From the NCBI GenBank assembly GCA_947490975.1, contig CANLHV010000057.1:1-7387 (forward strand): 7,387 nt of DNA. The letters run 5' to 3'. The stretch's first letter is position 1, and each line of letters begins with the position of its first letter. A model generated the notes under the pieces. The model was not told the origin of the DNA, ran no database searches, and saw only the letters and a program-made list of their open reading frames with translations. Below are positions 1 to 6,756 of the stretch, piece by piece. The DNA is from Acidimicrobiaceae bacterium (lineage in GTDB: Bacteria; Actinomycetota; Acidimicrobiia; Acidimicrobiales; Ilumatobacteraceae). A program made the position numbers and the translations under genes.

Positions 1-857
1 GGCGCCCATTCGCGCGCGGCATCTGGCAAGATCGGCAAAGCGATTCGCACAAAACCATACGTGCCGAGTTTGAGCAAAATTGCTGCCAAAATTACCGAGC
101 CTTGAGTCGGTGCTTGCGTGTGTGCATCTGGCAACCAAGTATGAAACGGAAACATAGGAACTTTCACCGCAAAACCGACGAACATTCCGGCGAAGATCCA
201 AATTTGAATGTTCTTGGCGATGCTTCCACCGTTTTCAATCAAGTACGGAATGCTGAAACTCTCGGCGCCTGTCTTGAAGAACAATGCCAGGAAGGCAACC
301 AACATCAGTGCCGAACCGAACATCGTGTACAAGAAGAATTTGATCGAGGCGTACTGACGCTGTTCTCCACCCCACACTCCGATCATGAAAAACATCGGCA
401 GAAGAACAAGTTCAAAGAATACGAAGAACAAAATCAGATCTTGCGCGATGAATGTGCCAGCCATTCCGGTTTGCAAAACAAGCAAAAGAGAAAAGAAGGC
501 TTTTGGTTTGCCCGGGCTCGGTACATGGTCAAGCGAATAAATCACGACGAGCAAAGTGATGACCATGCTCAACAGATAAAGGGGCAGACTGATGCCGTCG
601 ACACCGATCAGATACGAGCTCTTAATTACCGAGATCCACTTTGCATCGGCAACAAACTGCAATTTTTCAGCCTGGTCAAAATCAAATTTAAAAGCCGTGT
701 AGACACCAACTGCAAGAGTCGCAATTGATGTCACCAACGCTATGAGTTTGATCATTTGATCAGAAGCCTTCGGTGCGAGCAGCAACACCACTACGCCAAG
801 CATTGGCAGGAATGTGCCGACGCTCAGCAGCCAGTTGTTTTCCTGCAGCATGTTCAT
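1..857 (-). CDS. nuoM: NADH-quinone oxidoreductase subunit M, N-terminal 285 codons (partial, runs off left edge)
   Basis: Antiporter-like proton-pumping subunit of the complex I membrane arm. I translated it by hand: it starts at 857 with residues MNMLQENNWLL and stays open to the window edge, so a little over half of the usual roughly 500 residues is present. Family marks are clear: the TM5 glutamate in FFEL (Glu149), the pumping lysine in AVKVPMFPFHTWLPDAH (Lys232), and the next lysine in LLKLGTYGF (Lys263). The segment from HTWLPDAH to LLKLGTYGF is characteristic of NuoM; the homologous stretch of NuoL reads DAMAGPTPVS instead. The gene lies 25 bases after nuoL. An in-frame ATG two codons later (851) is possible, but the start at 857 is better spaced from a GGGAG ribosome site. 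Nothing in the visible part looks broken. Identity is near certain; the C-terminal half is not seen. Confidence 0.97.
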   Translation of the reverse strand, partial: MNMLQENNWLLSVGTFLPMLGVVVLLLAPKASDQMIKLIALVTSIATLAVGVYTAFKFDFDQAEKLQFVADAKWISVIKSSYLIGVDGISLPLYLLSMVITLLVVIYSLDHVPSPGKPKAFFSLLLVLQTGMAGTFIAQDLILFFVFFELVLLPMFFMIGVWGGEQRQYASIKFFLYTMFGSALMLVAFLALFFKTGAESFSIPYLIENGGSIAKNIQIWIFAGMFVGFAVKVPMFPFHTWLPDAHTQAPTQGSVILAAILLKLGTYGFVRIALPILPDAAREWA

Positions 858-865
858 AGTTTTTT

Positions 866-870
866 CTCCC
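866..870 (-). promoter_or_regulatory. Ribosome binding site of nuoM
   Basis: Reading the minus strand, GGGAG lies 8 bases before the ATG at 857, inside a purine-rich run in the 25-base nuoL-nuoM gap. The spacing favours the ATG at 857 over the one at 851. This is the widest gap between genes in the window, so nuoM probably has its own initiation rather than relying on stop-start overlap. No terminator-like hairpin is visible in the gap. Confidence 0.7.
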
Positions 871-882
871 TTTTTCGACTTG

Positions 883-3222
883 TTAAGTGTTAATAATTAC
901 GAGAACTAGTGCCGCTACCGCCGCTGCACTAAACAGCAAAGCACCATACTGGCTGACTTTGCCTGATTGTGTGGGCTGTGCGGCTGTACCGACAGACTTG
1001 GTGAAAGTCGCCGAGTTGTTTACCGTGCCATCGACAACTCGCTGATCGATGTTCTTATAAACCCAGCCAGAAAGTTTGCGCGTCAAGTTAGAAATCGAAT
1101 GCAAGATGCCATCTAAAACATTTTGATTGAACCAATAAGCAGCACTCGAAATTGGATAAGCAACACCACGCACGATGACTTTCTCGTAGAGATCATCTAA
1201 ATAATATTTATTCACCAAAAATCTGTGGCCAACTCCAAGAATTTTTACTCTTTGAGTTAAACCGACAAGCCGAGCGTCGCGTTTAGTAAACAGCAACACG
1301 CTCAGAATCCATGAAAGCGCCATGCCTATAAACACAATGACCATTGAAAGCATTGCCTTCGACCACTTGAACTTTGCGTGTTCTAACTTAGGCGCGTAAC
1401 AAACACCTTTTTCTGGCGTAGCGGTGCCGCAAACAGATTTTGACTTCCCTTCTTCGGCGCTTGGCACACTGACAATCAGAGATTCACCAGGGCCGCCCGG
1501 GTAGGTTGCGTCAACAACTTCGACTGCGCGCGGCTCGACCCACAGTTTCATTCGCTCCCAGCTTTCACCAAATGGAGTTGCGTTCAAAAATCCAGAGCCG
1601 AGTGCGAGCACCGACAAAATCATCAGGGGTGCCGTGATTAATAGCCCCGACTCGTGAGGGCCATGTGACGCGTGAGCGTCGTGGCTTGCATGATCATCGT
1701 GGTCGCCATGAATGTCATGTGTGTCGTGCGAACCGTGAGCATCGTGCGACTCGTGACTTGAGTGTCCAGCAGAAGCTCCGCGCGGCTCGCCAAAGAAAGT
1801 TAGGTATGTTGCGCGAGTCATATAGGCAGCAGTCATAAACGCACCGACTAGGCCAACGATCATGAACGTGTTGTAACCGTTGTTGCCGACATTGTCGATG
1901 ATTTCATCTTTCGAAAAGAAACCCGAGAAAGGAAACACACCGCATAGAGCAAGAGTCGAGATGATCCAGGTCGTAAATGTGATCGGCATTACTTTGCGCA
2001 GTCCGCCCATGTCACGTTTCATGTCAAAAGAGTGATGTGATGCGCTGTGGCTAATTGATCCGGCGCCTAAGAACAAACATGCCTTGAAGAACGCGTGGGT
2101 GAAAATGTGGAAGACAGCAGGTAGCCACGCGCCAGCGCCAAGGCCAAGCATCATGTAACCGAGTTGCGAAACTGTCGAATATGCCAGCACCCTTTTGATG
2201 TCATTTTGCACAAATGCCAGCGCAGCCGAAATGACAATCGTGATGCCACCAATGAACATGATCAAGTTGCCGCCACTGCCGAGAATGTCTAAGCCGACGA
2301 AAAATACTGGATACAAACGTGCAACTAAAAACACGCCCGCTACAACCATCGTTGACGAATGCAAAAGCGAACTAACTGGTGTCGGGCCCGCCATTGCGTC
2401 GGGCAACCATGTGTGTAACGGAAACTGACCACTCTTGCCGATGCTGGCGATGAACAGCGCAATCGCTGCGACCATGATTACGGTGCTGTTTGGTTCGCCG
2501 GATAGTGCCCAGGCTGAAATGCCTCGAACTGAAAAACCAGAGAGGCCCAAGTTTTCTTGCGTCCAATCGTTGGCCGCAAAATAAAGCATGCTGATGCCAA
2601 CAAGCAGACCCATGTCACCAGTTCGTACTGTGAAGAACGCTTTTAGTGCTGCGCGACTATTGGCATCTTCTTCCCACCAGTGGCCGATCAGCATGAAACT
2701 GCACAATCCCATGATTTCCCAGCCGAGAAGAAACAGAATCATGTTGTCGGCGAGCACCATCGCCAACATGCCACCAGAGAACAAAGTCAACGCGGCAAAA
2801 AAGTGCGTGTAGCGACGGTCGCCACGTAGATACTCGAGCGAATAAATCTGTACCAGGGTTGAAATAAACGCGACAACAAAAAGCACCACAACGGAGAGTC
2901 CGTCAATGTGTTGTCCGATTCCGAAGTCAAAACCACCGCTCTGCCACCATGACCACGACCTGATGACGGGCTCAACAAACTGTTCTTCTGTTGCACTGTT
3001 AACTCGCTGTATCCATTGATACGCAGCACCAGCCGACAGCACCAACGAAGCGAGCATTGAGGCAACGCCGAGTTCGCTGCCCTTCATAGGCAATCGCTTG
3101 CCGATCAAAATGATCAATGCAAAAGCAATCGCCGGGATAACTGGGATTAACCAAGCATTCTCAAGAAACCAGCCCGATGCAAGCGGTGCGAGAATTTCGG
3201 TTTCAGCGGCCAGCAGGTTCAT
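883..3222 (-). CDS. nuoL: NADH-quinone oxidoreductase subunit L, with His-rich insert and enlarged extracytoplasmic loop
   Basis: Distal antiporter-like subunit of the complex I membrane arm, which pumps protons and carries the long lateral helix along the arm. The 779 residues exceed the usual 610 to 680. Conserved parts in order: GWEIMGLCSFMLIG with the TM5 glutamate (Glu169), the R-T-G-D turn (Asp203), GKSGQFPLHTWLPDAMAGP with the pumping lysine (Lys263), SLLH (His288), His372, His376 and Lys380 in HIFTHAFFKACLF, and FFSKDEI with Lys438. The C-terminal part has the NKYYLDDLYEK block near 671-681, a lateral-helix region and a final membrane helix (about 759-778). The extra length is mainly two insertions: a histidine repeat at 487-523 and a loop around 565-616 with Cys598 and Cys608. 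The ATG overlaps the nuoK stop as ATGA and is preceded by GGAG at 3231-3234, 8 bases away. Context excludes MrpA or hydrogenase-4 homologues. Confidence 0.97.
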   Translation of the reverse strand: MNLLAAETEILAPLASGWFLENAWLIPVIPAIAFALIILIGKRLPMKGSELGVASMLASLVLSAGAAYQWIQRVNSATEEQFVEPVIRSWSWWQSGGFDFGIGQHIDGLSVVVLFVVAFISTLVQIYSLEYLRGDRRYTHFFAALTLFSGGMLAMVLADNMILFLLGWEIMGLCSFMLIGHWWEEDANSRAALKAFFTVRTGDMGLLVGISMLYFAANDWTQENLGLSGFSVRGISAWALSGEPNSTVIMVAAIALFIASIGKSGQFPLHTWLPDAMAGPTPVSSLLHSSTMVVAGVFLVARLYPVFFVGLDILGSGGNLIMFIGGITIVISAALAFVQNDIKRVLAYSTVSQLGYMMLGLGAGAWLPAVFHIFTHAFFKACLFLGAGSISHSASHHSFDMKRDMGGLRKVMPITFTTWIISTLALCGVFPFSGFFSKDEIIDNVGNNGYNTFMIVGLVGAFMTAAYMTRATYLTFFGEPRGASAGHSSHESHDAHGSHDTHDIHGDHDDHASHDAHASHGPHESGLLITAPLMILSVLALGSGFLNATPFGESWERMKLWVEPRAVEVVDATYPGGPGESLIVSVPSAEEGKSKSVCGTATPEKGVCYAPKLEHAKFKWSKAMLSMVIVFIGMALSWILSVLLFTKRDARLVGLTQRVKILGVGHRFLVNKYYLDDLYEKVIVRGVAYPISSAAYWFNQNVLDGILHSISNLTRKLSGWVYKNIDQRVVDGTVNNSATFTKSVGTAAQPTQSGKVSQYGALLFSAAAVAALVLVIINT
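1654..1764 (-). repeat. Period-3 histidine repeat encoded inside nuoL (13 x H-x-x)
   Basis: NuoL residues 487 to 523 have a histidine at exactly every third position, 13 in all, with no break in phase. The spacer pairs are mostly Ser, Asp, Ala and Gly. In the DNA this is a CAC or CAT codon every 9 bases: nine CAC and four CAT. Spacer codons vary, so it is not a perfect DNA tandem repeat. It follows a membrane helix ending in YLTFFGEPR and precedes the helix beginning near LLITAPLMILSV. By comparison with the topology of E. coli NuoL and the positive charge at the boundary, I infer a cytoplasmic loop. A metal-binding or pH-responsive role is possible but unproven. Confidence 0.9.
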
Positions 3223-3518
3223 CCGCGCATCTCCGACAACTCATCAACTGAAATGGTTTTCTTATTGCGATACACGAGCAAAACGAGACCTAGACCGACG
3301 CCGACTTCTGCGGCAGCGATCGCAATGATGTAAAGCGCGAACGTATGACCATCGGTCGAGCCGTTGCGCATTGCAAATGTCAACAAGTTGATGTTCACCG
3401 AATTTAAAATCAACTCAATTGACATCAACATCAACACGGCATTCTTTCGAGCAATTACTCCGTATACGCCGATGCAAAAAAGCACCGCAGCCAAAAACAA
3501 GAACTGATTTACAAACAT
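3219..3518 (-). CDS. nuoK: NADH-quinone oxidoreductase subunit K
   Basis: Small three-helix membrane subunit of complex I, homologous to MrpC and mammalian ND4L, lying in the proton path between NuoH and the antiporter subunits. Its 99 residues match the family length. The two buried glutamates that define it are present: Glu35 in LMSIELILNSVN and Glu71 in IAIAAAEVGVGLGLVLL, equivalent to Glu36 and Glu72 of E. coli. The ATG at 3518 lies 4 bases after the nuoJ stop and has AAAGGA upstream at 8-base spacing. Its TGA overlaps the nuoL ATG in a 4-base ATGA, suggesting translational coupling. The roughly 15-residue charged tail after the last helix (RNKKTISVDELSEMRG) is unremarkable. Identity is certain from motif, size and position. 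Confidence 0.97.
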   Translation of the reverse strand: MFVNQFLFLAAVLFCIGVYGVIARKNAVLMLMSIELILNSVNINLLTFAMRNGSTDGHTFALYIIAIAAAEVGVGLGLVLLVYRNKKTISVDELSEMRG

Positions 3519-3522
3519 TTGG

Positions 3523-4017
3523 TCAGTCCTTTCTCGCTAAAACGATTGCACCAACAACTGCTGCCAACAAGACAAATGAAAGCGCCCAGAATGGCAAAAG
3601 ATACGGACCAAAGATCTGATCAGAGACCTCTTGAATAGAAACAACTTTGGCCGACTCAGGCAGTTTTTCGTCACCGAATGATCGGGTTAGCGCAAGACCC
3701 ATTGCCACCAACATCACTAATCCAACTGGGATGCCGAGTTTCTTGTATGAGTTGTTGAGGTCTGACTCAGCGCCGATACGAGCACGGGTCAGCATTGTGC
3801 CAAACAAAAACAACACCATTACCGCACCTATATATACGAGTACTTGGGTGATGGCGACAAACTCAGCGGCGAGCAAAATATATTGGCCGGCAGCGCCAGC
3901 CAACACGACAACCAACCACAGCGCGGCATGCACGACATTGTTTGTTGTGACGACGCGCAACGCTGACACGACCATCAAAACTGCGATTATCCAAAAACCA
4001 ATGTTTTGAGCGATCAC
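3523..4017 (-). CDS. nuoJ: NADH-quinone oxidoreductase subunit J (GTG start)
   Basis: Membrane subunit of complex I, homologous to ND6, which couples quinone chemistry near NuoH to the proton channels through a helix that changes between alpha and pi form. The 164 residues contain about five membrane segments (roughly 5-20, 29-50, 54-75, 94-110 and 140-161). The most conserved block is AEFVAITQVLVYIGAVMVLF at 51-70, which includes Glu52 and Tyr62 at the TM3 bulge. The start codon is GTG at 4017, supported by AGAAGGA 9 bases upstream and by the usual short N-terminus before the first helix. The gap after nuoI is 17 bases and the stop is 4 bases before nuoK. A 25-30 residue hydrophilic loop (about 112-137) separates the last two helices, as is common in longer NuoJ proteins. 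Confidence 0.95.
   Translation of the reverse strand: MIAQNIGFWIIAVLMVVSALRVVTTNNVVHAALWLVVVLAGAAGQYILLAAEFVAITQVLVYIGAVMVLFLFGTMLTRARIGAESDLNNSYKKLGIPVGLVMLVAMGLALTRSFGDEKLPESAKVVSIQEVSDQIFGPYLLPFWALSFVLLAAVVGAIVLARKD
3527..3532 (-). promoter_or_regulatory. Ribosome binding site of nuoK
   Basis: On the minus strand AAAGGA ends 8 bases before the nuoK ATG at 3518. It lies within the last codons of nuoJ, just ahead of the nuoJ TGA at 3523-3525, so ribosomes ending nuoJ pass over it directly. Confidence 0.65.
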
Positions 4018-4026
4018 AACTGCTAG

Positions 4027-4033
4027 TCCTTCT
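4027..4033 (-). promoter_or_regulatory. Ribosome binding site of nuoJ, supporting a GTG start
   Basis: AGAAGGA on the minus strand ends 9 bases before the GTG at 4017 and begins just after the nuoI TAG (4035-4037). It decides the nuoJ start, because no ATG lies at a suitable distance. The preceding bases encode the lysine-rich end of NuoI and are also strongly purine-rich. Confidence 0.7.
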
Positions 4034-4034
4034 A

Positions 4035-4523
4035 CTATTTCTTCTTCTTATCGGCGCCGACTTCAAGCGCTGGGGCTTCAGGAACTGTTTCCATCCACTC
4101 ACTTAGTTTTGTTTTGTCATGCAGAAGGTCGGCAATGTTCGGTTCAGAATATTCATATTCGGGGCTCCAGAACAAAGCATCAAATGGACAAACTTCAACA
4201 CAGATGCCGCAATACATGCACAGTGCGTAATCAATATCAAATCGATCGAGCAAGTTAACTTGACGTGGCTTGCCGCCCTCACGACGAGGAGGAGCAAGTT
4301 CTTTGTGCGCCTCGATATAAATGCACCAGTCAGGGCACGAACGCGAACACAGCATGCATGAAGTGCAGTTGTCTTGATGTAAAGCGATTACACCGCGAGA
4401 GCGAATCGGCGGCGTCTCTTTTTCATGCGGATATTGAACCGTGTTCGAACCTTTCGTTGCAGTGTTGAACAAAGTGCCGAGCGTTACGCCAAGACCTTTG
4501 ACTAATCCAGGAACTTTTGGCAT
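4035..4523 (-). CDS. nuoI: NADH-quinone oxidoreductase subunit I, two-[4Fe-4S] ferredoxin-like
   Basis: Peripheral-arm subunit holding clusters N6a and N6b (homologue of TYKY), which pass electrons to the last cluster in NuoB beside the quinone site. From the ATG at 4523 the protein has 162 residues. Two full ferredoxin motifs are visible: Cys53, Cys56, Cys59, Cys63-Pro, then Cys102, Cys105, Cys108, Cys112-Pro. The N-terminus (PKVPGLVKGLGVTLGTLF) is the usual amphipathic helix, and PEYEYSEPN near 121-129 is typical. A longer frame reaches an ATG at 4592 inside nuoH, but the 4523 start fits the family N-terminus, the TAATG contact with the nuoH stop, and an AAGGTGG site 7 bases upstream. The tail ends in four lysines. 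All eight cluster cysteines are intact, so it should be functional. Confidence 0.96.
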   Translation of the reverse strand: MPKVPGLVKGLGVTLGTLFNTATKGSNTVQYPHEKETPPIRSRGVIALHQDNCTSCMLCSRSCPDWCIYIEAHKELAPPRREGGKPRQVNLLDRFDIDYALCMYCGICVEVCPFDALFWSPEYEYSEPNIADLLHDKTKLSEWMETVPEAPALEVGADKKKK

Positions 4524-5575
4524 TAGAAAACCACCTTCAAAATTGATGTAACTGCGATATTGAGCAACGCAACCGGAATCAAACCCTTCCAAGCGAAGCG
4601 CTGTAGTTGATCTTCACGCAGTCGAGGGTAACTAAAACGGATCCACATGATGATGAACACCAACAACATCATCTTGGTGAACATAATCAAAGGCCCAACA
4701 ACATTCATCCAGTTGTCGATCGAGTCGATTGATGTCCAACCAAACCACGAAAACGGCACACCCCAGCCGCCGAGAAACAATACGGATGCAATCATCGCAA
4801 AAACACCGGCGGTCGCGAATTCGCCGATGAAGAAAATCAAGAAGCGAAAGCCCGAATATTCGGTCATATAACCAGAGACGAGTTCGCTTTCAGCGATCGG
4901 CATGTCGAATGGTGCTTGAGTAAGTTCGGCTTGAATCGCGATCATGAATATGACGAATCCGATGAACTGACTAATTACATATGGGTGTCCGAAGGTGTCG
5001 ATGCCAAACATTGAGCCAGAGTTTTGCGCAACAACGATTTTTTGCAAGTTCATTGTTTCTGCCTGAATAACAACACCAATTACAGCCAAAACCATCGGCA
5101 GTTCATAAGCGATCAATTGACCTGCCGCACGCAGACCGCCGAGCAATGAATACTTGTTTGCACTCGACCAACCAGCAATCAAAATACCAAGAACTGAAAT
5201 CGATGAAACTGCCAGTGCATAGAAGATTCCTGTTTCGAAATCTGTGAACCATGCGTCAGGGCCAAAAGGTACAACGGCAACCAACAAAAAAGTGCTCAGC
5301 AAGACAATTACTGGTGCCATTTTAAAAATGCGAGCATCGGCGCGCTCGGGCACGATGTCTTCTTTCTGCAACCACTTGCCTACTTCAGCAAACAATTGCA
5401 TTGAGCCGTACGGGCCTGCTTCCATCGGGCCGAGACGACTTTGCATAAACGACATCATCTTGAACAAGAAGATATAAACGATTGTGCCAGCAGGCAGAAG
5501 CACAGCGACAATTCCGCCGAGTACGCGCAACAATGACTGTCCCCAATAGGGGACTTCAGCGAGCAACGCGCTCAT
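4523..5575 (-). CDS. nuoH: NADH-quinone oxidoreductase subunit H
   Basis: Membrane subunit (ND1 homologue) that forms the quinone chamber with NuoB and NuoD and anchors the peripheral arm. The 350 residues and about eight membrane segments fit the family. Conserved parts: the first cytoplasmic loop with RLGP, AGPYGSMQ and WLQKED (47-73), GWSSANKYSLLGGLRA (135-150), AYELPM (156-161, conserved Tyr157 and Glu158), and the third loop with PFDMPIAESELVSGYMTEYSG (222-242), whose acidic residues line the link to the proton channels. The usual GPNRVGP of the first loop reads GPMEAGP here, with an acidic residue in place of arginine. The ATG overlaps the nuoD stop as ATGA. A GGAG at 5586-5589, 10 bases before the start, lies in the last codons of nuoD. 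The gene directly upstream would normally be nuoG, so its position after nuoD is unusual. Confidence 0.97.
   Translation of the reverse strand: MSALLAEVPYWGQSLLRVLGGIVAVLLPAGTIVYIFLFKMMSFMQSRLGPMEAGPYGSMQLFAEVGKWLQKEDIVPERADARIFKMAPVIVLLSTFLLVAVVPFGPDAWFTDFETGIFYALAVSSISVLGILIAGWSSANKYSLLGGLRAAGQLIAYELPMVLAVIGVVIQAETMNLQKIVVAQNSGSMFGIDTFGHPYVISQFIGFVIFMIAIQAELTQAPFDMPIAESELVSGYMTEYSGFRFLIFFIGEFATAGVFAMIASVLFLGGWGVPFSWFGWTSIDSIDNWMNVVGPLIMFTKMMLLVFIIMWIRFSYPRLREDQLQRFAWKGLIPVALLNIAVTSILKVVF
4531..4537 (-). promoter_or_regulatory. Ribosome binding site deciding the nuoI start
   Basis: AAGGTGG on the minus strand, 7 bases before the ATG at 4523, within the final codons of nuoH. Together with the 1-base TAATG overlap of the nuoH stop, it argues for initiation at 4523 and against the upstream in-frame ATG at 4592. 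Confidence 0.75.
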
Positions 5576-6756
5576 CTATCAATATCTCCGAGAATGAAAT
5601 AGAGAGAAGCCAAAATCGTCACAATGTCTGGCACATACACGCCACGCAACAACCACGGAGTAATCGAAATATTGTTGAAACTTGCGGAGCGAATTTTTAC
5701 TCTGAACGGACCAAGGTCGCCACGCGAAACGATGTAGTAGCCCATCTCACCGAGTGGGTTCTCAGTTGAAACCCAAGCCTCACCTTCTGGCACTTTGATA
5801 ATTTTTGGCACCTTGGCCATAACTGGCCCTGCTGGTATCGAGCCCAATAACTGGTCAACGATTTTTGTCGATTCACGAGTTTCTTGCAAGCGAATCCAAC
5901 AACGGGCGAAGCTGTCGCCGTCGGGGTGCGTCCACACCTTCCAGTCAGCTTTGTTCCACGCCATCGGTAATTGGTGATCACGACGCAAGTCCCAGTCGAC
6001 GCCGCTGGCGCGAAGATTTGCGCCGGATAGACCGTATTGCAATGCGACTTCGCGAGGAATTACACCAATGCCTCGAGTTCGCGATTGAAAAATTTCATTG
6101 CCGAACAGCAAGTCTTCAATCTGATCGCAGAATCCGCGAAGCTTTTTCATCACTGCACGAGTCTCATCAACCCAACCAGCAGGAAGATCGTCTTTTAGTC
6201 CACCGATGCGATCGAAGTTCGGATGAAACCGTCCACCGGTGGCTGATTCAATCAAATTCAAAACATATTCGCGATCGCGAAACGCAAGAAACACCGGCGT
6301 AATCGCACCAAGTTGAACGCCGAGATCACCCAAGAAGAGCGACACATTTGCGATGCGCGAGAGTTCAAACAAAATCGTGCGGATGTGTTGAGCGCGCGGT
6401 GGTGCTTCAACTTCCATCAACTTTTCTGCAGCCAGAATGAATGGCACCTCGTTGGCGAAGCTTCCGAGCCAGTCGATGCGGTTGACGAGTGTCGTGACCT
6501 GCGGATACGTGCGCACTTCTGTCAACTTTTCGTAGCCGCGATGCATGTATCCGCATGCTGGTTCGGCCCACACAACTTGCTCACCGTCCAGACGAGCAAT
6601 GATTCGAAGCGTGCCGTGGGTCGCAGGATGTTGCGGACCTATGTTGAGCGTCATTCCCTCTGTTTCTAACTCAACGTTCAAACGAGCGTCGGCGGCTTGG
6701 CTGGCGATGTAGGCAAGTTGTTGACGATCACCCAGCACTCGGTCGGTGAGACTCAT
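5572..6756 (-). CDS. nuoD: NADH-quinone oxidoreductase subunit D (49 kDa type)
   Basis: Peripheral subunit contributing the quinone head-group site at the interface with NuoB and NuoH. The 394 residues are slightly under the common 400-440. Motifs: LNIGPQHPATHGTLR (37-51), with His47 at the position of the quinone-binding histidine; GYMHRGYEK (69-77); VRTYPQ, with the quinone-binding tyrosine as Tyr84; then ELSRIANVSLFLGDLG, RIGGLKDDLP, SGANLRASGVDWD and GEMGYYIVSRG. It lacks the N- and C-terminal CxxC nickel ligands of [NiFe] hydrogenases, ruling out an energy-converting hydrogenase large subunit. The C-terminus SLYFILGDIDR is complete; many homologues have SLDPVMG-like residues before the final acidic-D-R. 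The start overlaps the nuoC stop as ATGA, with GGTGG 9 bases upstream. The stop overlaps the nuoH start with no nuoE, nuoF or nuoG between. Confidence 0.97.
   Translation of the reverse strand: MSLTDRVLGDRQQLAYIASQAADARLNVELETEGMTLNIGPQHPATHGTLRIIARLDGEQVVWAEPACGYMHRGYEKLTEVRTYPQVTTLVNRIDWLGSFANEVPFILAAEKLMEVEAPPRAQHIRTILFELSRIANVSLFLGDLGVQLGAITPVFLAFRDREYVLNLIESATGGRFHPNFDRIGGLKDDLPAGWVDETRAVMKKLRGFCDQIEDLLFGNEIFQSRTRGIGVIPREVALQYGLSGANLRASGVDWDLRRDHQLPMAWNKADWKVWTHPDGDSFARCWIRLQETRESTKIVDQLLGSIPAGPVMAKVPKIIKVPEGEAWVSTENPLGEMGYYIVSRGDLGPFRVKIRSASFNNISITPWLLRGVYVPDIVTILASLYFILGDIDR

Noticed and set aside
102..728. Plus-strand open frame of 208 codons opposite nuoM
   Set aside because: It lies wholly antisense to clearly conserved nuoM. 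Its predicted product is low-complexity and charged, rich in Gln, His, Arg and Glu, as expected from the reverse reading of a membrane protein gene.
858..882. Possible terminator or promoter between nuoL and nuoM
   Set aside because: The gap is only 25 bases. It is purine-rich on the coding strand with no inverted repeat, and is accounted for by the nuoM ribosome site.
1654..1764. The 9-base periodic pattern as a CRISPR array or non-coding tandem repeat
   Set aside because: The period is nine bases, in frame with nuoL, and only the His codon is constant. It is a coding amino-acid repeat.
3647..4009. Plus-strand open frame of 120 codons opposite nuoJ
   Set aside because: Antisense to the conserved nuoJ, rich in Thr, Asn and Ala, with no recognisable domain. 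It is explained by the codon use of the real gene.
4524..4592. A 23-codon longer nuoI beginning inside nuoH
   Set aside because: The extra residues do not resemble a NuoI N-terminus. The ATG at 4523 has a good ribosome site and forms the expected TAATG contact with the nuoH stop.
5865..6302. Plus-strand open frame of 145 codons opposite nuoD
   Set aside because: Fully antisense to the most conserved part of nuoD, with an Arg/Ser-rich product and no domain. Treated as a shadow.
5572..6756. Energy-converting [NiFe] hydrogenase (Ech, Hyf or Mbh type) instead of complex I
   Set aside because: The NuoD-type protein has no CxxC nickel ligands at either end and keeps the quinone-site His and Tyr. 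The NuoC, NuoH, NuoI, NuoJ, NuoK, NuoL and NuoM set in this order is that of complex I.
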